This document shows, in pieces, positions 46,327 to 56,025 of a stretch of DNA of 64,000 nucleotides. The DNA lies in assembly GCF_014931215.1 (NCBI RefSeq), contig NZ_CP063089.1, forward strand, positions 806,001-870,000, in the 5' to 3' direction. This DNA comes from Campylobacter sp. 2014D-0216 (GTDB lineage Bacteria; Campylobacterota; Campylobacteria; Campylobacterales; Campylobacteraceae). A program made the translations under genes and the position numbers. The notes under the pieces were generated by a model. That model made no database searches and was not told the origin of the DNA. It saw only the letters and a program-made list of their open reading frames with translations. The first letter of the stretch is position 1, and every line of letters starts with the position of its first letter.

Positions 46327-47168
46327 TTTAGCGCTCCTAAATCAACCATTCTTTTTTCTTTTAAGGCTCTTCTAACTTCTTCATATGCTTCGCAGTATTC
46401 TGCTTTGCTTTCATCTTGATGTAAAATCCCTGTAGGAAATTTATCCGCTTTTTGCTCTAAATCAAGTTGTTCAAATTTAGACTTATCTACACAGCGGTTT
46501 TTAATCCAATCAAGCATACTAACTGCTTCACCCATTTTATTTTTTCTACCTAAATTGATATGGCAGTTTGAGAATACATCAACAAAACTATAACCCTTAT
46601 GTGATAAAGCTTTAAAAATAATATTTTCAAGCTTATTTGCTTCAATCACGTTTGTTCTTGCTACAAAAGAAGCTCCTGCGGCTTTAGTTAACTCACAAGC
46701 ATCAAAATTAGGATCAATATTACCTGCTTGTGCTGTTACAGTGTAAAAACCTTGTGGAGTAGTTGGCGAGGTTTGTGAATTAGTAAGACCATAGATGAAG
46801 TTATTGATCAAAATATGTGTTATATCTATATTTCTTCTACAACCATGGATAGTATGGTTTCCACCAATTGCCAAAGTATCACCATCTCCACTTACTACGA
46901 TTACATGTTTTTTAGGATTTGCAAGTTTAATCCCAGTAGCATAGGCGATAGCTCTACCATGAGTAGTATGTACTGTGTTACAATTGACATAAGAACTCAT
47001 CCTGCCACTACAACCTATACCTGAAACCAAACATACATCGTCCATATTCCAACCAAGTTTTTGGATTGCTCTGATAATAGCTTTTAAAACAACACCATCT
47101 CCACAACCCCAGCACCATTGAGTAGGAAGCTTATCTACTCTTAAATACTCATCATAATTAAAAGCCAT
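46323..47168 (-). CDS. oorB: 2-oxoglutarate:acceptor oxidoreductase beta subunit
   Basis: A 281-residue ThDP-binding subunit: WCWGCGDGVVLKAI near the N-terminus, SGIGCSGRMSSYVN, the ThDP motif VVSGDGDTLAIGGNH (about residues 90-104) and NNFIYGLTNSQTSPTT. The beta chain carries the active site where 2-oxoglutarate is decarboxylated. One base separates it from oorA. Confidence 0.96.
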   Translation of the reverse strand: MAFNYDEYLRVDKLPTQWCWGCGDGVVLKAIIRAIQKLGWNMDDVCLVSGIGCSGRMSSYVNCNTVHTTHGRAIAYATGIKLANPKKHVIVVSGDGDTLAIGGNHTIHGCRRNIDITHILINNFIYGLTNSQTSPTTPQGFYTVTAQAGNIDPNFDACELTKAAGASFVARTNVIEANKLENIIFKALSHKGYSFVDVFSNCHINLGRKNKMGEAVSMLDWIKNRCVDKSKFEQLDLEQKADKFPTGILHQDESKAEYCEAYEEVRRALKEKRMVDLGALK

Positions 47169-47169
47169 T

Positions 47170-48294
47170 TTACATATTCTCCTTTACTTTAGCAATAATT
47201 TCACTTGGGGTTATAGGACGTCCATTTGCACGGTGTAAGCTAATAAAATCATTTCTTTTGCTCACTCTTTGAATTTCTTCTAAATATTGCCCCATATTTA
47301 ACTCACTTACCATTACTTTGTTAAATCGCGACACCACTTCAGCGATTTTTTTCTCAGCAACCGGATAAAGCGTGATTGGTCTAAAAAGACCTACTTTCAA
47401 GCCCTCTTCTCTAAGTCTTAAAATAACCTCTTTAGCTGCTCTTGCAACGCTACCATAAGCAATAACTAAAAACTCCGCATCCTCGCACATAAATTCTTCA
47501 TAAGTACAAATTTCATCTGTATTGTTTTTAATCTTACCAAACAATCTTTTCATATTTTTATCTACAATCACCCCATCTTCAGTTGGAAAACCAATATCTC
47601 CATGATGAAGCCCTGTGATATGATAGCGATAACCTTCAAAGAAAGGATTAAGTGTCGCAGCTTCATTTTCCCCTGCTGCATAAGGTTTATAGTCTTTTTT
47701 ATCGCCAGTAAATTTTTTACGATTGATGATTTTTAATTCTTCCAAATCAGGTAATTTTGCCTTACCATTCATATGTCCTATTGTTTCATCTAAAAGTAAA
47801 AATACCGGTGTCATGTATTTTTCTGCCAAATTAAAAGCTCTAATGGTTTCAGTATAAGCCTCTTCTAATGAAGCAGGAGCTAAAGCTATACTCGCATAAT
47901 CACCGTGTGTTGGAGCTTTTGCTTGAAATAAATCTCCTTGTGCAACTCTTGTTGGAAGTCCTGTTGATGGTCCACCTCTCATAACATTTACAATTACTAG
48001 TGGAATTTCTGCTATAAAACCTAAACCAATTTGTTCAGCTTTTAAAGAAATTCCAGGGCCACTACTTGCTGTCATGGACTTAACTCCACTCATTGAAGCA
48101 CCCAAAGCCACGCTAATACCTGAAATTTCATCTTCCATCTGAATAAAAGTACCATCATTTTTTGGCAACATATGGCTTAGCTCATGCGCTATTTCAGAAC
48201 TTGGGGTAATCGGATAACCACCAAAAAATTTACAGCCACAATCAATTGCAGCTTTTGCTACTAAAACATTTCCTGTTGATATAATCTCTCTCAT
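47170..48294 (-). CDS. oorA: 2-oxoglutarate:acceptor oxidoreductase alpha subunit
   Basis: A 374-residue alpha subunit with GYPITPSSEIAHEL, the strictly conserved YPITPS loop that contacts substrate, and EDEISGISVALGASM. It ends in a transketolase C-terminal-like domain with VIAYGSVARAAKE. Eight bases after oorD. Confidence 0.96.
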   Translation of the reverse strand: MREIISTGNVLVAKAAIDCGCKFFGGYPITPSSEIAHELSHMLPKNDGTFIQMEDEISGISVALGASMSGVKSMTASSGPGISLKAEQIGLGFIAEIPLVIVNVMRGGPSTGLPTRVAQGDLFQAKAPTHGDYASIALAPASLEEAYTETIRAFNLAEKYMTPVFLLLDETIGHMNGKAKLPDLEELKIINRKKFTGDKKDYKPYAAGENEAATLNPFFEGYRYHITGLHHGDIGFPTEDGVIVDKNMKRLFGKIKNNTDEICTYEEFMCEDAEFLVIAYGSVARAAKEVILRLREEGLKVGLFRPITLYPVAEKKIAEVVSRFNKVMVSELNMGQYLEEIQRVSKRNDFISLHRANGRPITPSEIIAKVKENM

Positions 48295-48302
48295 TGTTTT
48301 TC

Positions 48303-48611
48303 CTAAGCATTTAGTTTTTTGTATTTATTTTCTTTGACTGCTAAAGCTCTCTCTTTGGCTTCAGGTGTAAGCTTTGCGAATTTAAACTCATCTCTCTTAG
48401 CAACAAAAATTGCAAAATCAGGACAGTGGCTTTCACACTCGCTACAGCCTATACAAGAATCAGGATGAACCACCTCTATCATTTGTCCTAAAACCGCACT
48501 AGCCTCATCTCTCATTGCTAAAACTCCAGCCGGACAATAACTAACACAAATGTTACAAGCTTTACACCTTGCTTCATCAACCCAAACTGGCGTATTTTCT
48601 GGAGCAATCAT
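48303..48611 (-). CDS. oorD: 2-oxoglutarate:acceptor oxidoreductase ferredoxin-like delta subunit
   Basis: A 102-residue 2[4Fe-4S] ferredoxin subunit with two cluster motifs, CKACNICVSYCP (about residues 18-29) and CIGCSECESHCP (about residues 53-64). It relays electrons out of OorAB. First gene of oorDABC, with a TATAAT box about 70 bases upstream. Confidence 0.95.
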   Translation of the reverse strand: MIAPENTPVWVDEARCKACNICVSYCPAGVLAMRDEASAVLGQMIEVVHPDSCIGCSECESHCPDFAIFVAKRDEFKFAKLTPEAKERALAVKENKYKKLNA

Positions 48612-48682
48612 TAATAATCCTTTCTCTTTTTGTCATTTTTAATGATTTTTTATCAAAAAATTATTTTTAAAACAAACTTTTT

Positions 48683-48688
48683 ATTATA
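48683..48688 (-). promoter_or_regulatory. -10 box of the oorDABC operon
   Basis: Minus-strand TATAAT in TTCGCTATAATAAAAAG, giving a leader of roughly 65 bases before oorD. The rest of the 176-base gap holds only the hairpin at 48764-48783. Confidence 0.65.
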
Positions 48689-48763
48689 GCGAATTTATAG
48701 CATGAATAAGTATTATTTGAAAGATAAAATAAAACAATTGAAGTTTTATCACACAAAGTAACA

Positions 48764-48783
48764 TTAGGAGTAGTAACTCCTAA
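48764..48783 (-). terminator. Hairpin after mdh
   Basis: Perfect eight-base stem TTAGGAGT/ACTCCTAA with an AGTA loop four bases past the mdh stop. No long U-run follows on the minus strand, so termination may be partial. Confidence 0.55.
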
Positions 48784-48787
48784 AATA

Positions 48788-49684
48788 TCATTTGTAATTG
48801 TATTGAATGAAAGATTTTTCTAAAGCTAGTTGCTCATGCTCACTTAATTTCAATTCTAAAGTTTCAAGCACACCCTCAAGACTAATTCTTGCCATAACCC
48901 CAAAAGCTTTTCCGTATAAGCCATATTCACCATTTAAAATCACACTCATAGGTAAAAATTCTCCACTTTTTAAAGCTTCTATCATTCTCACACAAGCACT
49001 TGCTGGAGCTAAATATGCTGAAGTTTTTAAGTGTTTAATCACCTTAGCACCGCCTATTTTGACTTCATGCTCTATTTGAGTGATAACTTGTGCATTTAAC
49101 ACTTCATCTAAGGCTTTGTTTTTAACTTTACTTTGTGATTGGATCAAAACCATACTGTCATTATGAAAACCTATTAATTTAGTATCTACTTCTGATGTTT
49201 TTAAATTTAATCTTTTGCTTAGCTCGTATTTAAATCTTGCATTATCTAATACCCCTGCCATAGCGATAATTTTATTTGATCTAAAAAGCTTACTTTCATA
49301 AAGAGTATTAAGTAAAAAATCCACCGGATTACTAACTATAATAAATAATGGATCTTGATTATATTGTTTAATACATTGTGCGCATTCGAGCATTATTTTA
49401 GAATTTATCATAAACAATTCATCTCTACTTTGCCCTTCTTTTCTAGCCACACCCGCACTAAAGATAACCACTTGAGAATTTTTGGTATATTTATAATCAC
49501 TCGTACAAGTAATTTTTATATCAAAATTAAATGCTGCAATGCTTTGACTTAGTTCCAATTCTCTTGCAAGAAGTAGATCTTTATTAATATCAACCAAAAC
49601 AAGCTCGCTGATTAACTCTCTTAAAATCAATGTATAAGCTACACTTGCACCAACATTTCCAGCACCTATGATAGTAATTTTCAT
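48788..49684 (-). CDS. mdh: Malate dehydrogenase (LDH/MDH family)
   Basis: A 298-residue NAD-dependent dehydrogenase. Rossmann motif GAGNVGASVAY at the N-terminus, substrate loop GVARKEGQSRDEL with the arginine that selects malate over lactate (about residues 79-91), catalytic region VSNPVD, the DNARF arginine and the histidine in IGFHNDSMV. Start taken at MKITIIGAG (49684); two extra codons precede it. In C. jejuni sucC and sucD lie between mdh and oorD; here none do. Confidence 0.92.
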   Translation of the reverse strand: MKITIIGAGNVGASVAYTLILRELISELVLVDINKDLLLARELELSQSIAAFNFDIKITCTSDYKYTKNSQVVIFSAGVARKEGQSRDELFMINSKIMLECAQCIKQYNQDPLFIIVSNPVDFLLNTLYESKLFRSNKIIAMAGVLDNARFKYELSKRLNLKTSEVDTKLIGFHNDSMVLIQSQSKVKNKALDEVLNAQVITQIEHEVKIGGAKVIKHLKTSAYLAPASACVRMIEALKSGEFLPMSVILNGEYGLYGKAFGVMARISLEGVLETLELKLSEHEQLALEKSFIQYNYK

Positions 49685-49701
49685 TGTCACTCCTTTTGTA
49701 G

Positions 49702-52272
49702 TTATTTTACTAAATTTGCCGGTAGCTCGAAAATATTTTTTATCAAATGATATGGAAGCTGTAAGCTTTGTGCAATCAGCTGAGTTTTAAACTCAGGGTT
49801 ATCTAGCGTTCCACCTAATTTAATTTGTGTACTAATTTGTCTATCTTTTCCTAAGATAATCTGGTTAATAATTGGCACTTTAGAGATCACAGAACTAGCT
49901 GATTTTAATGTTCTTAGCTCTAATAAACCATCAACTTGACCACTTCTTAAATTCACCTTAGCTTGACCTAAAATATCTGCACTATCTCCATTGAAATTAA
50001 GCGCATCGATTTCAAAAAGATCTTTTTTTCTACTAAAACTCACACCTGCATTTTCAATACTAAAACCTTTTTCATTGAAAGTTGGGGCTTTAAATAAAAG
50101 CAAACTTGGTATAGTATCTATAAAACTTAAAAGCTGTTGATGGAATTTAAGATCTTTTAAATATGTATCTTTAAATAAAAACTTTCCTTTAAAAAAATCC
50201 GTACTATTGCCATCTATATAAAGGTTAAATTCGCCTTTTTCAAAAGCATTTTGTCGCATAAAGGTATTTAAAAAATCATCATCCATTTTCAAAGCTCTAA
50301 TTTGCATTTGATTTTCTTTTAATAAAAAGTTAAATTTAGATTCACCGCGATTTGCCTGCGCTTTTACAAAATCTTTTTTTACATTTGCACTAAATTGATC
50401 AAAATCTAAAGTTTTGTTAAAATCTTTTAAAATAAGATCAATATTTTTTGCATTGATATAGTAATTCAACCCCTCAAGATCACTCAAGGTATTTTCGGTA
50501 TCATTTTGTGAGATTAACAAATTTACATTATTTAAAGTTATGTTTACATCATCGCTTTCTTTTTGTGCTAAAACACTACCGCTTGCACTAGTAAGATTAA
50601 AATCATCACCTTTGATATTTACACTAAAGCTATCATACTCATAAGGATTGTTGTCCTTATAAAGTAAAAAAGATTCAAAAGTTGTATTATTAATATCTAC
50701 ATCAAAATCATCAAAATTAACCGTTTTTAAAGATAATTCTCCATCGTGGACATTGTTTTTTTGCATGAGACTAGAGTATTCTTTATATTTTGCAAGTTTA
50801 GCAACATATACCGAAAAACCTTGATCAAAAAACAAAGTAGTTGTTAGTTCTTTATTATACAAACTGATATTATGATCAAAATCAAGATCTAAATTTAAAA
50901 ATTTATCTTCTATTTTTAAACTATCTTGTGGAAGTTTTAAGCTTATTATATAAGTTTTAAATTCTCCCTTTTTTTGTTTTAAATTTACACTAGCATTAAA
51001 ATCCCCATTGATGAGTTTGCTTTGCACACGGGCATTGTTGATTTTTACTTTGTCTTTTTCTAAATTTACATTAGCCTGAATGATTTTAAAATCGCTAATG
51101 TTAATATTAGAATTTACAATATCAAAATTTCCTCTATATGTAAGTTTTTCAGGATGTTCAAAAGGTATTTTTAAGGTTAAATCAGTTTTCGTGATACCAT
51201 TGTTTTGCAAGAAAGGTAACTTTATATCATAAAGGCGTAGAATTTGATTAACCCTATAATCAGCCCTTGTGTTGTTGCTTTTAAGATGGATATCAATCCC
51301 TGCTTTATCATTAAGCATATTAGTGATATAAACTTTACTTTGAGCTAGATTGTAACTATTAAAATACAATTTATCATAACTAAAATCAAGTCTTTGTTTA
51401 GCAAAATCAAGTCTTACAAAAGGACTAACAATAGGATCAATTCCTTTATCCAATACTACTCTTAGATTATTCACATAACCCTTAGCTTTTATATCATCTA
51501 AATAATACCTATGCTTTCCAAAATCCGCAAAACCATTTAATTCTTCGATAAAATAAAAATCTGCTTTAACCTTGCCTCCCACCCAAAGATCCAAGTTAGT
51601 CGGGAGCTTCACTCCATTTTCTGTAAGAATATGAAAGATTTTAGAAATATTATTTGTGCTGATATTTTTTAACTCATATGCAATTTCTTCTCTTTTGAGC
51701 GAAAATTTAACATCACTTTTTAAAAAATCGCTTTCAAGTTTACCCCTAAATGTATAAAATTTGGTTTTGGGATTTACCATTAAAGTGCCCATAACATTAA
51801 GACCATAATCTTTTAGAAGAAAATTGCTTACATCAACTTGAATTTTTTTATCATCAACTTTTAAATTAAGCTTAATCAACAAATCCTCACCATTGACAAA
51901 AAACAAATCATTTTTGTATACAAACTCTACTGGATAATTATTGACTAAAATTTCTCCAATGCTTACTTCTTGAAAAAACCAATACAAATACTTCACATCT
52001 TTTATAATCTTAATAGCTTTACTTGCACTAGTATCATTTTGCCCCTTTTGATTGTGTGAATTAATAGTAACTTTTTTTGCATTTAAAATAAGTTTTTTAT
52101 CTAATTTAATATATAATTTCTCCAAATTTATAGAAGCAATCTCGATTTTTTCTATATAAATTCCATTTTTGAGGTAAATAAACAAAGCTATGAAAAAAAT
52201 AATAGGCAATGCTAAAAATTTAAGAATTTTTTTAATATGTTGTGATTTTGTTTTAATTTTTCTTTTATCCAT
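49702..52272 (-). CDS. AsmA/DUF3971-like envelope protein
   Basis: An 856-residue protein anchored by one N-terminal helix (residues 17-36, FLALPIIFFIALFIYL) with the remainder a long, repetitive beta-strand region rich in Asn, Asp and Lys, as in the AsmA/YhdP superfamily of bridge-like lipid transport proteins. The C-terminal part (from about residue 720, IDTIPSLLLFKAPTFNEKG) matches AsmA_2-type ends. It probably spans the periplasm and affects lipid homeostasis in the outer membrane. Its first 83 bases overlap the divergent mltG gene. It is followed after 17 bases by mdh. Confidence 0.75.
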   Translation of the reverse strand: MDKRKIKTKSQHIKKILKFLALPIIFFIALFIYLKNGIYIEKIEIASINLEKLYIKLDKKLILNAKKVTINSHNQKGQNDTSASKAIKIIKDVKYLYWFFQEVSIGEILVNNYPVEFVYKNDLFFVNGEDLLIKLNLKVDDKKIQVDVSNFLLKDYGLNVMGTLMVNPKTKFYTFRGKLESDFLKSDVKFSLKREEIAYELKNISTNNISKIFHILTENGVKLPTNLDLWVGGKVKADFYFIEELNGFADFGKHRYYLDDIKAKGYVNNLRVVLDKGIDPIVSPFVRLDFAKQRLDFSYDKLYFNSYNLAQSKVYITNMLNDKAGIDIHLKSNNTRADYRVNQILRLYDIKLPFLQNNGITKTDLTLKIPFEHPEKLTYRGNFDIVNSNINISDFKIIQANVNLEKDKVKINNARVQSKLINGDFNASVNLKQKKGEFKTYIISLKLPQDSLKIEDKFLNLDLDFDHNISLYNKELTTTLFFDQGFSVYVAKLAKYKEYSSLMQKNNVHDGELSLKTVNFDDFDVDINNTTFESFLLYKDNNPYEYDSFSVNIKGDDFNLTSASGSVLAQKESDDVNITLNNVNLLISQNDTENTLSDLEGLNYYINAKNIDLILKDFNKTLDFDQFSANVKKDFVKAQANRGESKFNFLLKENQMQIRALKMDDDFLNTFMRQNAFEKGEFNLYIDGNSTDFFKGKFLFKDTYLKDLKFHQQLLSFIDTIPSLLLFKAPTFNEKGFSIENAGVSFSRKKDLFEIDALNFNGDSADILGQAKVNLRSGQVDGLLELRTLKSASSVISKVPIINQIILGKDRQISTQIKLGGTLDNPEFKTQLIAQSLQLPYHLIKNIFELPANLVK

Positions 52273-53143
52273 TTTTTACTATCTACTCTTACCTATAAAA
52301 ACAAACTCCGTGGTTTTTATATCACAAGGTTCTGTAAGTAAGATTATAACGCAATTAGATAAAAATAACTATAAAATGAGCAGTATTGATAAATACGCTT
52401 TGTATTTTTTAGGCCATCCTCAATCTGGTTGGATCAATATAGGCACAAATGCACTCAACCGAGCTGAATTTTTACACAAACTTACCATCGCTAAAGCAGC
52501 ACTTGAAACCATTACGCTCATTCCTGGAGAAACCACAGAAATATTCTTTCACGAATTAGCCCCTAAGCTTAACTTAAACGCTAAAACTTTAATGCAAGAA
52601 TTTCACAAGCAAAGTCCTTTTAAAGAAGGTATGCTTTTTCCTGAAACTTATAAGATTCCAAAAGGCATTACAGAAGAGCTTTTGGTAAAATATCTTTTAG
52701 CTTATTCTACTAATGAATTTAAAAAACTTTCTTTTAAAATTTTTAGAGAATATAATGAAAAAAAATGGCATGAATACATCATTATAGCTTCCATTATTCA
52801 AAAAGAGGCAGCAGATAATGAAGAAATGCCTATCATCTCATCAGTGATTAGAAATCGCTTAAAAAAAGGCATGAAGCTTCAAATGGATGGAACACTCAAC
52901 TACGGAAAGTACTCTCATGAAAAAGTTACCCCACAAAGAATAAGATCAGACAATAGCTCTTATAATACTTACAAATTCAGTGGTATACCAAAAGAAGCAG
53001 TGTGTAATGTATCTTTTGAAGCGATTAAAGCGGCAATTTTTCCTGCCAAAACAGAGTATTTATATTTTGTAAGAGATAAAAAAACCAATAAACATATTTT
53101 TACCTCTACTTTAAAAGAACATAATAAGGCAATAAGAAATTAA
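52190..53143 (+). CDS. mltG: Endolytic murein transglycosylase MltG
   Basis: A 317-residue YceG/MltG protein. One N-terminal membrane helix (about residues 13-35), a LysM-like region, and the catalytic domain with the essential glutamate in IIQKEAADNEEMP (about residue 205), followed by NRLKKGMKLQMDGTLNYG and NTYKFSGIPKEAVCN. It cuts nascent glycan strands and sets their length. No alternative in-frame start exists downstream before the membrane helix, so the gene truly overlaps the divergent AsmA-like gene. It ends one base from the convergent ftsK stop. Confidence 0.93.
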   Translation: MKKIIGNAKNLRIFLICCDFVLIFLLSIFYYLLLPIKTNSVVFISQGSVSKIITQLDKNNYKMSSIDKYALYFLGHPQSGWINIGTNALNRAEFLHKLTIAKAALETITLIPGETTEIFFHELAPKLNLNAKTLMQEFHKQSPFKEGMLFPETYKIPKGITEELLVKYLLAYSTNEFKKLSFKIFREYNEKKWHEYIIIASIIQKEAADNEEMPIISSVIRNRLKKGMKLQMDGTLNYGKYSHEKVTPQRIRSDNSSYNTYKFSGIPKEAVCNVSFEAIKAAIFPAKTEYLYFVRDKKTNKHIFTSTLKEHNKAIRN

Positions 53144-55984
53144 TTATAAAATTTCTCTTTGCCCTTTTGCATCAGGTTCACTTAAAACACCCATTTGAGA
53201 AAGTTGTTCTATGATGTTTGCTGCGCGGTTATAGCCTATTTTTAAGCGTCTTTGCAGATATGAAATACTTGTTTTTCTATCTTCTAAAATCACTGCTTTT
53301 GCTTCTTCATAAAGCTCATCTAACTCCCCATCATCTATTTCACTTCTTTTATAAACCCCATCTTGACTATCATCTTTCAAAAAGCTTTCATCGTATTCAA
53401 CTACTTGTTGAGCTTTTAAAAATTCTACGATATTTTCGATTTCATTTTCACTTGCAAAAGGAGCATGTAAACGCACCAAACCACTCATACCAGGGGGAGT
53501 AAATAAACAATCCCCACGTCCTAACAAACTCTCAGCACCCATAGAATCCAAAATAACCTTAGAGTCTATTTTTTGCCCTACTTTATAAGAAATTCTACTT
53601 GGTAAATTTGCTTTTACAACCCCAGTGACTACATCTACTGAAGGGCGTTGAGTAGCTACGATTAAGTGAATTCCACTAGCTCTTGCCATTTGCGCTAAAC
53701 GACCTATATAAAACTCCACATCTTTACCTGCTGTCATCATCAAGTCAGCTAACTCATCGATAATCACCACGATAAATGGCAAGATCTCCCCGCCTTGTTC
53801 TTTGATTTTTTCATTATAATTTTCGATGTTTTTAGTTTTTGCATCAGCCATCAAGCGGTATCTTCGCTCCATTTCAGCTACCATATTTGATAATGCATTA
53901 ACCGCCTTTTTAGGATCAGTGATAACCGGAGTAAGTAAATGTGGTATATCATTATAAATGCTAAATTCAAGCATCTTAGGATCTATCATCATCAGTCTTA
54001 AAGTTTTTGGTGAATTTCTATAAAGCAAAGACAAAAGCATGGAGTTAATCCCTACACTTTTACCACTTCCTGTTGTTCCTGCTATTAAAAGATGAGGAAG
54101 TTTTTTAAGATCCGTCACAAAAGGATCACCTACTATATCTTTACCCAAAGCTATAGTTAAAGGCGAGCTAGAGTTTTTAAACACATCGCTTTCTAGAATT
54201 TCTCTTAAATAAATCGTGTCGATTTGCTCATTTGGTACCTCTATACCAACCACATCTTTACCTGGTATTGGGGCTTGAATTCTTATAGTTTGCGCTTTTA
54301 AAGCCATAGCTAAATCATCTTGCAAAGATAAAATTTTACTTACCTTTACATCAGCTGCAGGGCGGAATTCAAAAGTAGTAACAACAGGTCCTGTATAGGT
54401 TCTAACTACATCGCCACCTATCTTAAAGCGTCTTAATTTTTCCAATAAATCATAAATTTTTCTATCGATTTCTTCTTCATTGATTTCACTTTTACCTTCT
54501 TTTGGCATAGTTAAAAAATCCAAAGGTGGTAAAGTAAAATCCTTTGGTTTTTCAAAATTTCCAAAGTCAAGATCTTTTAATAATGCTTTATTTTCGCTAA
54601 CTTCGTTGGTGATTGAATGATGTGTTTTATTTTCAACAACTTCTATAGTAGGTTCTTGATAAACTTCAGGCGTATTTTTTTCCTCATAAATATCATTTTT
54701 TACTTCTTCTACTACAAAAGGAGTTTCATAGTTTTTTTTACTTCTTAACTCCTCTATGCTAGTAGGCTTAACAAAATCATCTTCGCTAAAGTCTAATTCT
54801 TTAACTTCATTTTGCGGGATAAAATCCTCATCTTTAAATTCTTTAACACCTAGGAAGTTATTTTTAGTTTGTATTTTTTTAAATTCAGCTTCTTTTTGCG
54901 CCTCTATGGCGTTTAATTCTTCGATTTTTTTAAAATCCTCATTCAATTCTTCGAGTATTTTTTCTTTTTGCAATGCCTTGTATTCTTCAAGCAATTTAGC
55001 CTTTTGCAACATTTGCTCGCGCTCTTTTAGTTCTTTAGCAAACAAAGTATTATCTTCGTTTAATTCTTCTTTGTTTTCATTTAAATCTATATTGCGTCTT
55101 TTATAACTTGGTTCATCTAGGTTTTTACTTTTTAAAGTTTGAGTATAAATATCTTCACTTTTATTTTTATATTTTGACAAATACTCTTCAGGCGTCATTT
55201 CATCTTCCTTTATATTTATTTTACTTGCTTTTTGTGCAAAATTTGCGATAGGCTCTGAAAGCTCATGGATGTAACTTGAACCTAGCTTTTTATCTTCTTC
55301 ACTAACGACAACTTCTTCTAGTTCTTGATTTTTTAGATCATCAAGATTAAATTTCTTATTTTGCTGAACTACTTGTGCTGGCTCCACTTGCGTTGTCTTT
55401 ACTACTTCTTCTTTATCTTTGATCAAAAGCTCTTGCTTGAGTTTTTCTTGCTCTTCTTTGGTTTCATTTTCGTATTTATCGCCACCAAAAAAGCCGAAAA
55501 TTTTATTTTTAATTAAAGTTTCAAGCTTCAGATAAAAATCAAAGTCAAGCTCTATTTTAAACACATCTTTTATGATTTGCGGAAAAGAAATACTAAAAGC
55601 AAAAGCAAGTAATAAAATCACTAGCACTAAGCTACCTATTTTTCCAAAAAGACCATTTAAAATCACAAACATAGCTGAAGCTATATAGCCTTTATCTTGT
55701 AAAAAAACCGAAGCAAAAATTAGCGAAGCAAGTATGCAAGCAAATACCGCCACACTAAACCTACGCTCTATTAAGTCGAAATTATAGTCATTTTTATACA
55801 AAAGATAATTAAACCAAAAAAAGACAAAAGGATAAAATTTGGTTAACGAACCAAATAAAAAATAACTAAGCTTTGCTAAAGAGTACCCTATAATGCTTAC
55901 CAAAGCTTGATCAGGTATCAAAGCACTTAAACAAAAATAAAAAATACATATATTAGAAATGAGAAAAATAGCTTCTTTTTTTAT
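53144..55984 (-). CDS. ftsK: DNA translocase FtsK, probable ATA start
   Basis: Septal DNA pump that clears chromosome ends and activates dimer resolution. From the C-terminus back: winged-helix gamma domain (SYLQRRLKIGYNRAANIIEQLSQMG split near the end), RecA-like motor with Walker A AGTTGSGKSVGINSML and Walker B VVIIDELADLMM, a long charged linker, and membrane helices at the start. A TTG at 55921 would give 925 residues but cut off the first membrane helix and has no ribosome site. Reading in frame to an ATA at 55984, six bases after TAAAGGA, gives 946 residues starting MKKEAIFLIS. No ATG or GTG fits. Confidence 0.9.
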   Translation of the reverse strand: MKKEAIFLISNICIFYFCLSALIPDQALVSIIGYSLAKLSYFLFGSLTKFYPFVFFWFNYLLYKNDYNFDLIERRFSVAVFACILASLIFASVFLQDKGYIASAMFVILNGLFGKIGSLVLVILLLAFAFSISFPQIIKDVFKIELDFDFYLKLETLIKNKIFGFFGGDKYENETKEEQEKLKQELLIKDKEEVVKTTQVEPAQVVQQNKKFNLDDLKNQELEEVVVSEEDKKLGSSYIHELSEPIANFAQKASKINIKEDEMTPEEYLSKYKNKSEDIYTQTLKSKNLDEPSYKRRNIDLNENKEELNEDNTLFAKELKEREQMLQKAKLLEEYKALQKEKILEELNEDFKKIEELNAIEAQKEAEFKKIQTKNNFLGVKEFKDEDFIPQNEVKELDFSEDDFVKPTSIEELRSKKNYETPFVVEEVKNDIYEEKNTPEVYQEPTIEVVENKTHHSITNEVSENKALLKDLDFGNFEKPKDFTLPPLDFLTMPKEGKSEINEEEIDRKIYDLLEKLRRFKIGGDVVRTYTGPVVTTFEFRPAADVKVSKILSLQDDLAMALKAQTIRIQAPIPGKDVVGIEVPNEQIDTIYLREILESDVFKNSSSPLTIALGKDIVGDPFVTDLKKLPHLLIAGTTGSGKSVGINSMLLSLLYRNSPKTLRLMMIDPKMLEFSIYNDIPHLLTPVITDPKKAVNALSNMVAEMERRYRLMADAKTKNIENYNEKIKEQGGEILPFIVVIIDELADLMMTAGKDVEFYIGRLAQMARASGIHLIVATQRPSVDVVTGVVKANLPSRISYKVGQKIDSKVILDSMGAESLLGRGDCLFTPPGMSGLVRLHAPFASENEIENIVEFLKAQQVVEYDESFLKDDSQDGVYKRSEIDDGELDELYEEAKAVILEDRKTSISYLQRRLKIGYNRAANIIEQLSQMGVLSEPDAKGQREIL

Positions 55985-56002
55985 AACACATCCTTTATAA
56001 AG

Positions 56003-56015
56003 AAAAAAAGCTATT
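56003..56015 (-). promoter_or_regulatory. Promoter upstream of ftsK
   Basis: Minus strand reads TTTTTGATATAATAGC, a strong TATAAT box about 25-30 bases before the proposed ATA start and just after the flgL stop. It supports transcription that covers the extended ftsK N-terminus. Confidence 0.6.
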
Positions 56016-56025
56016 ATATCAAAAA

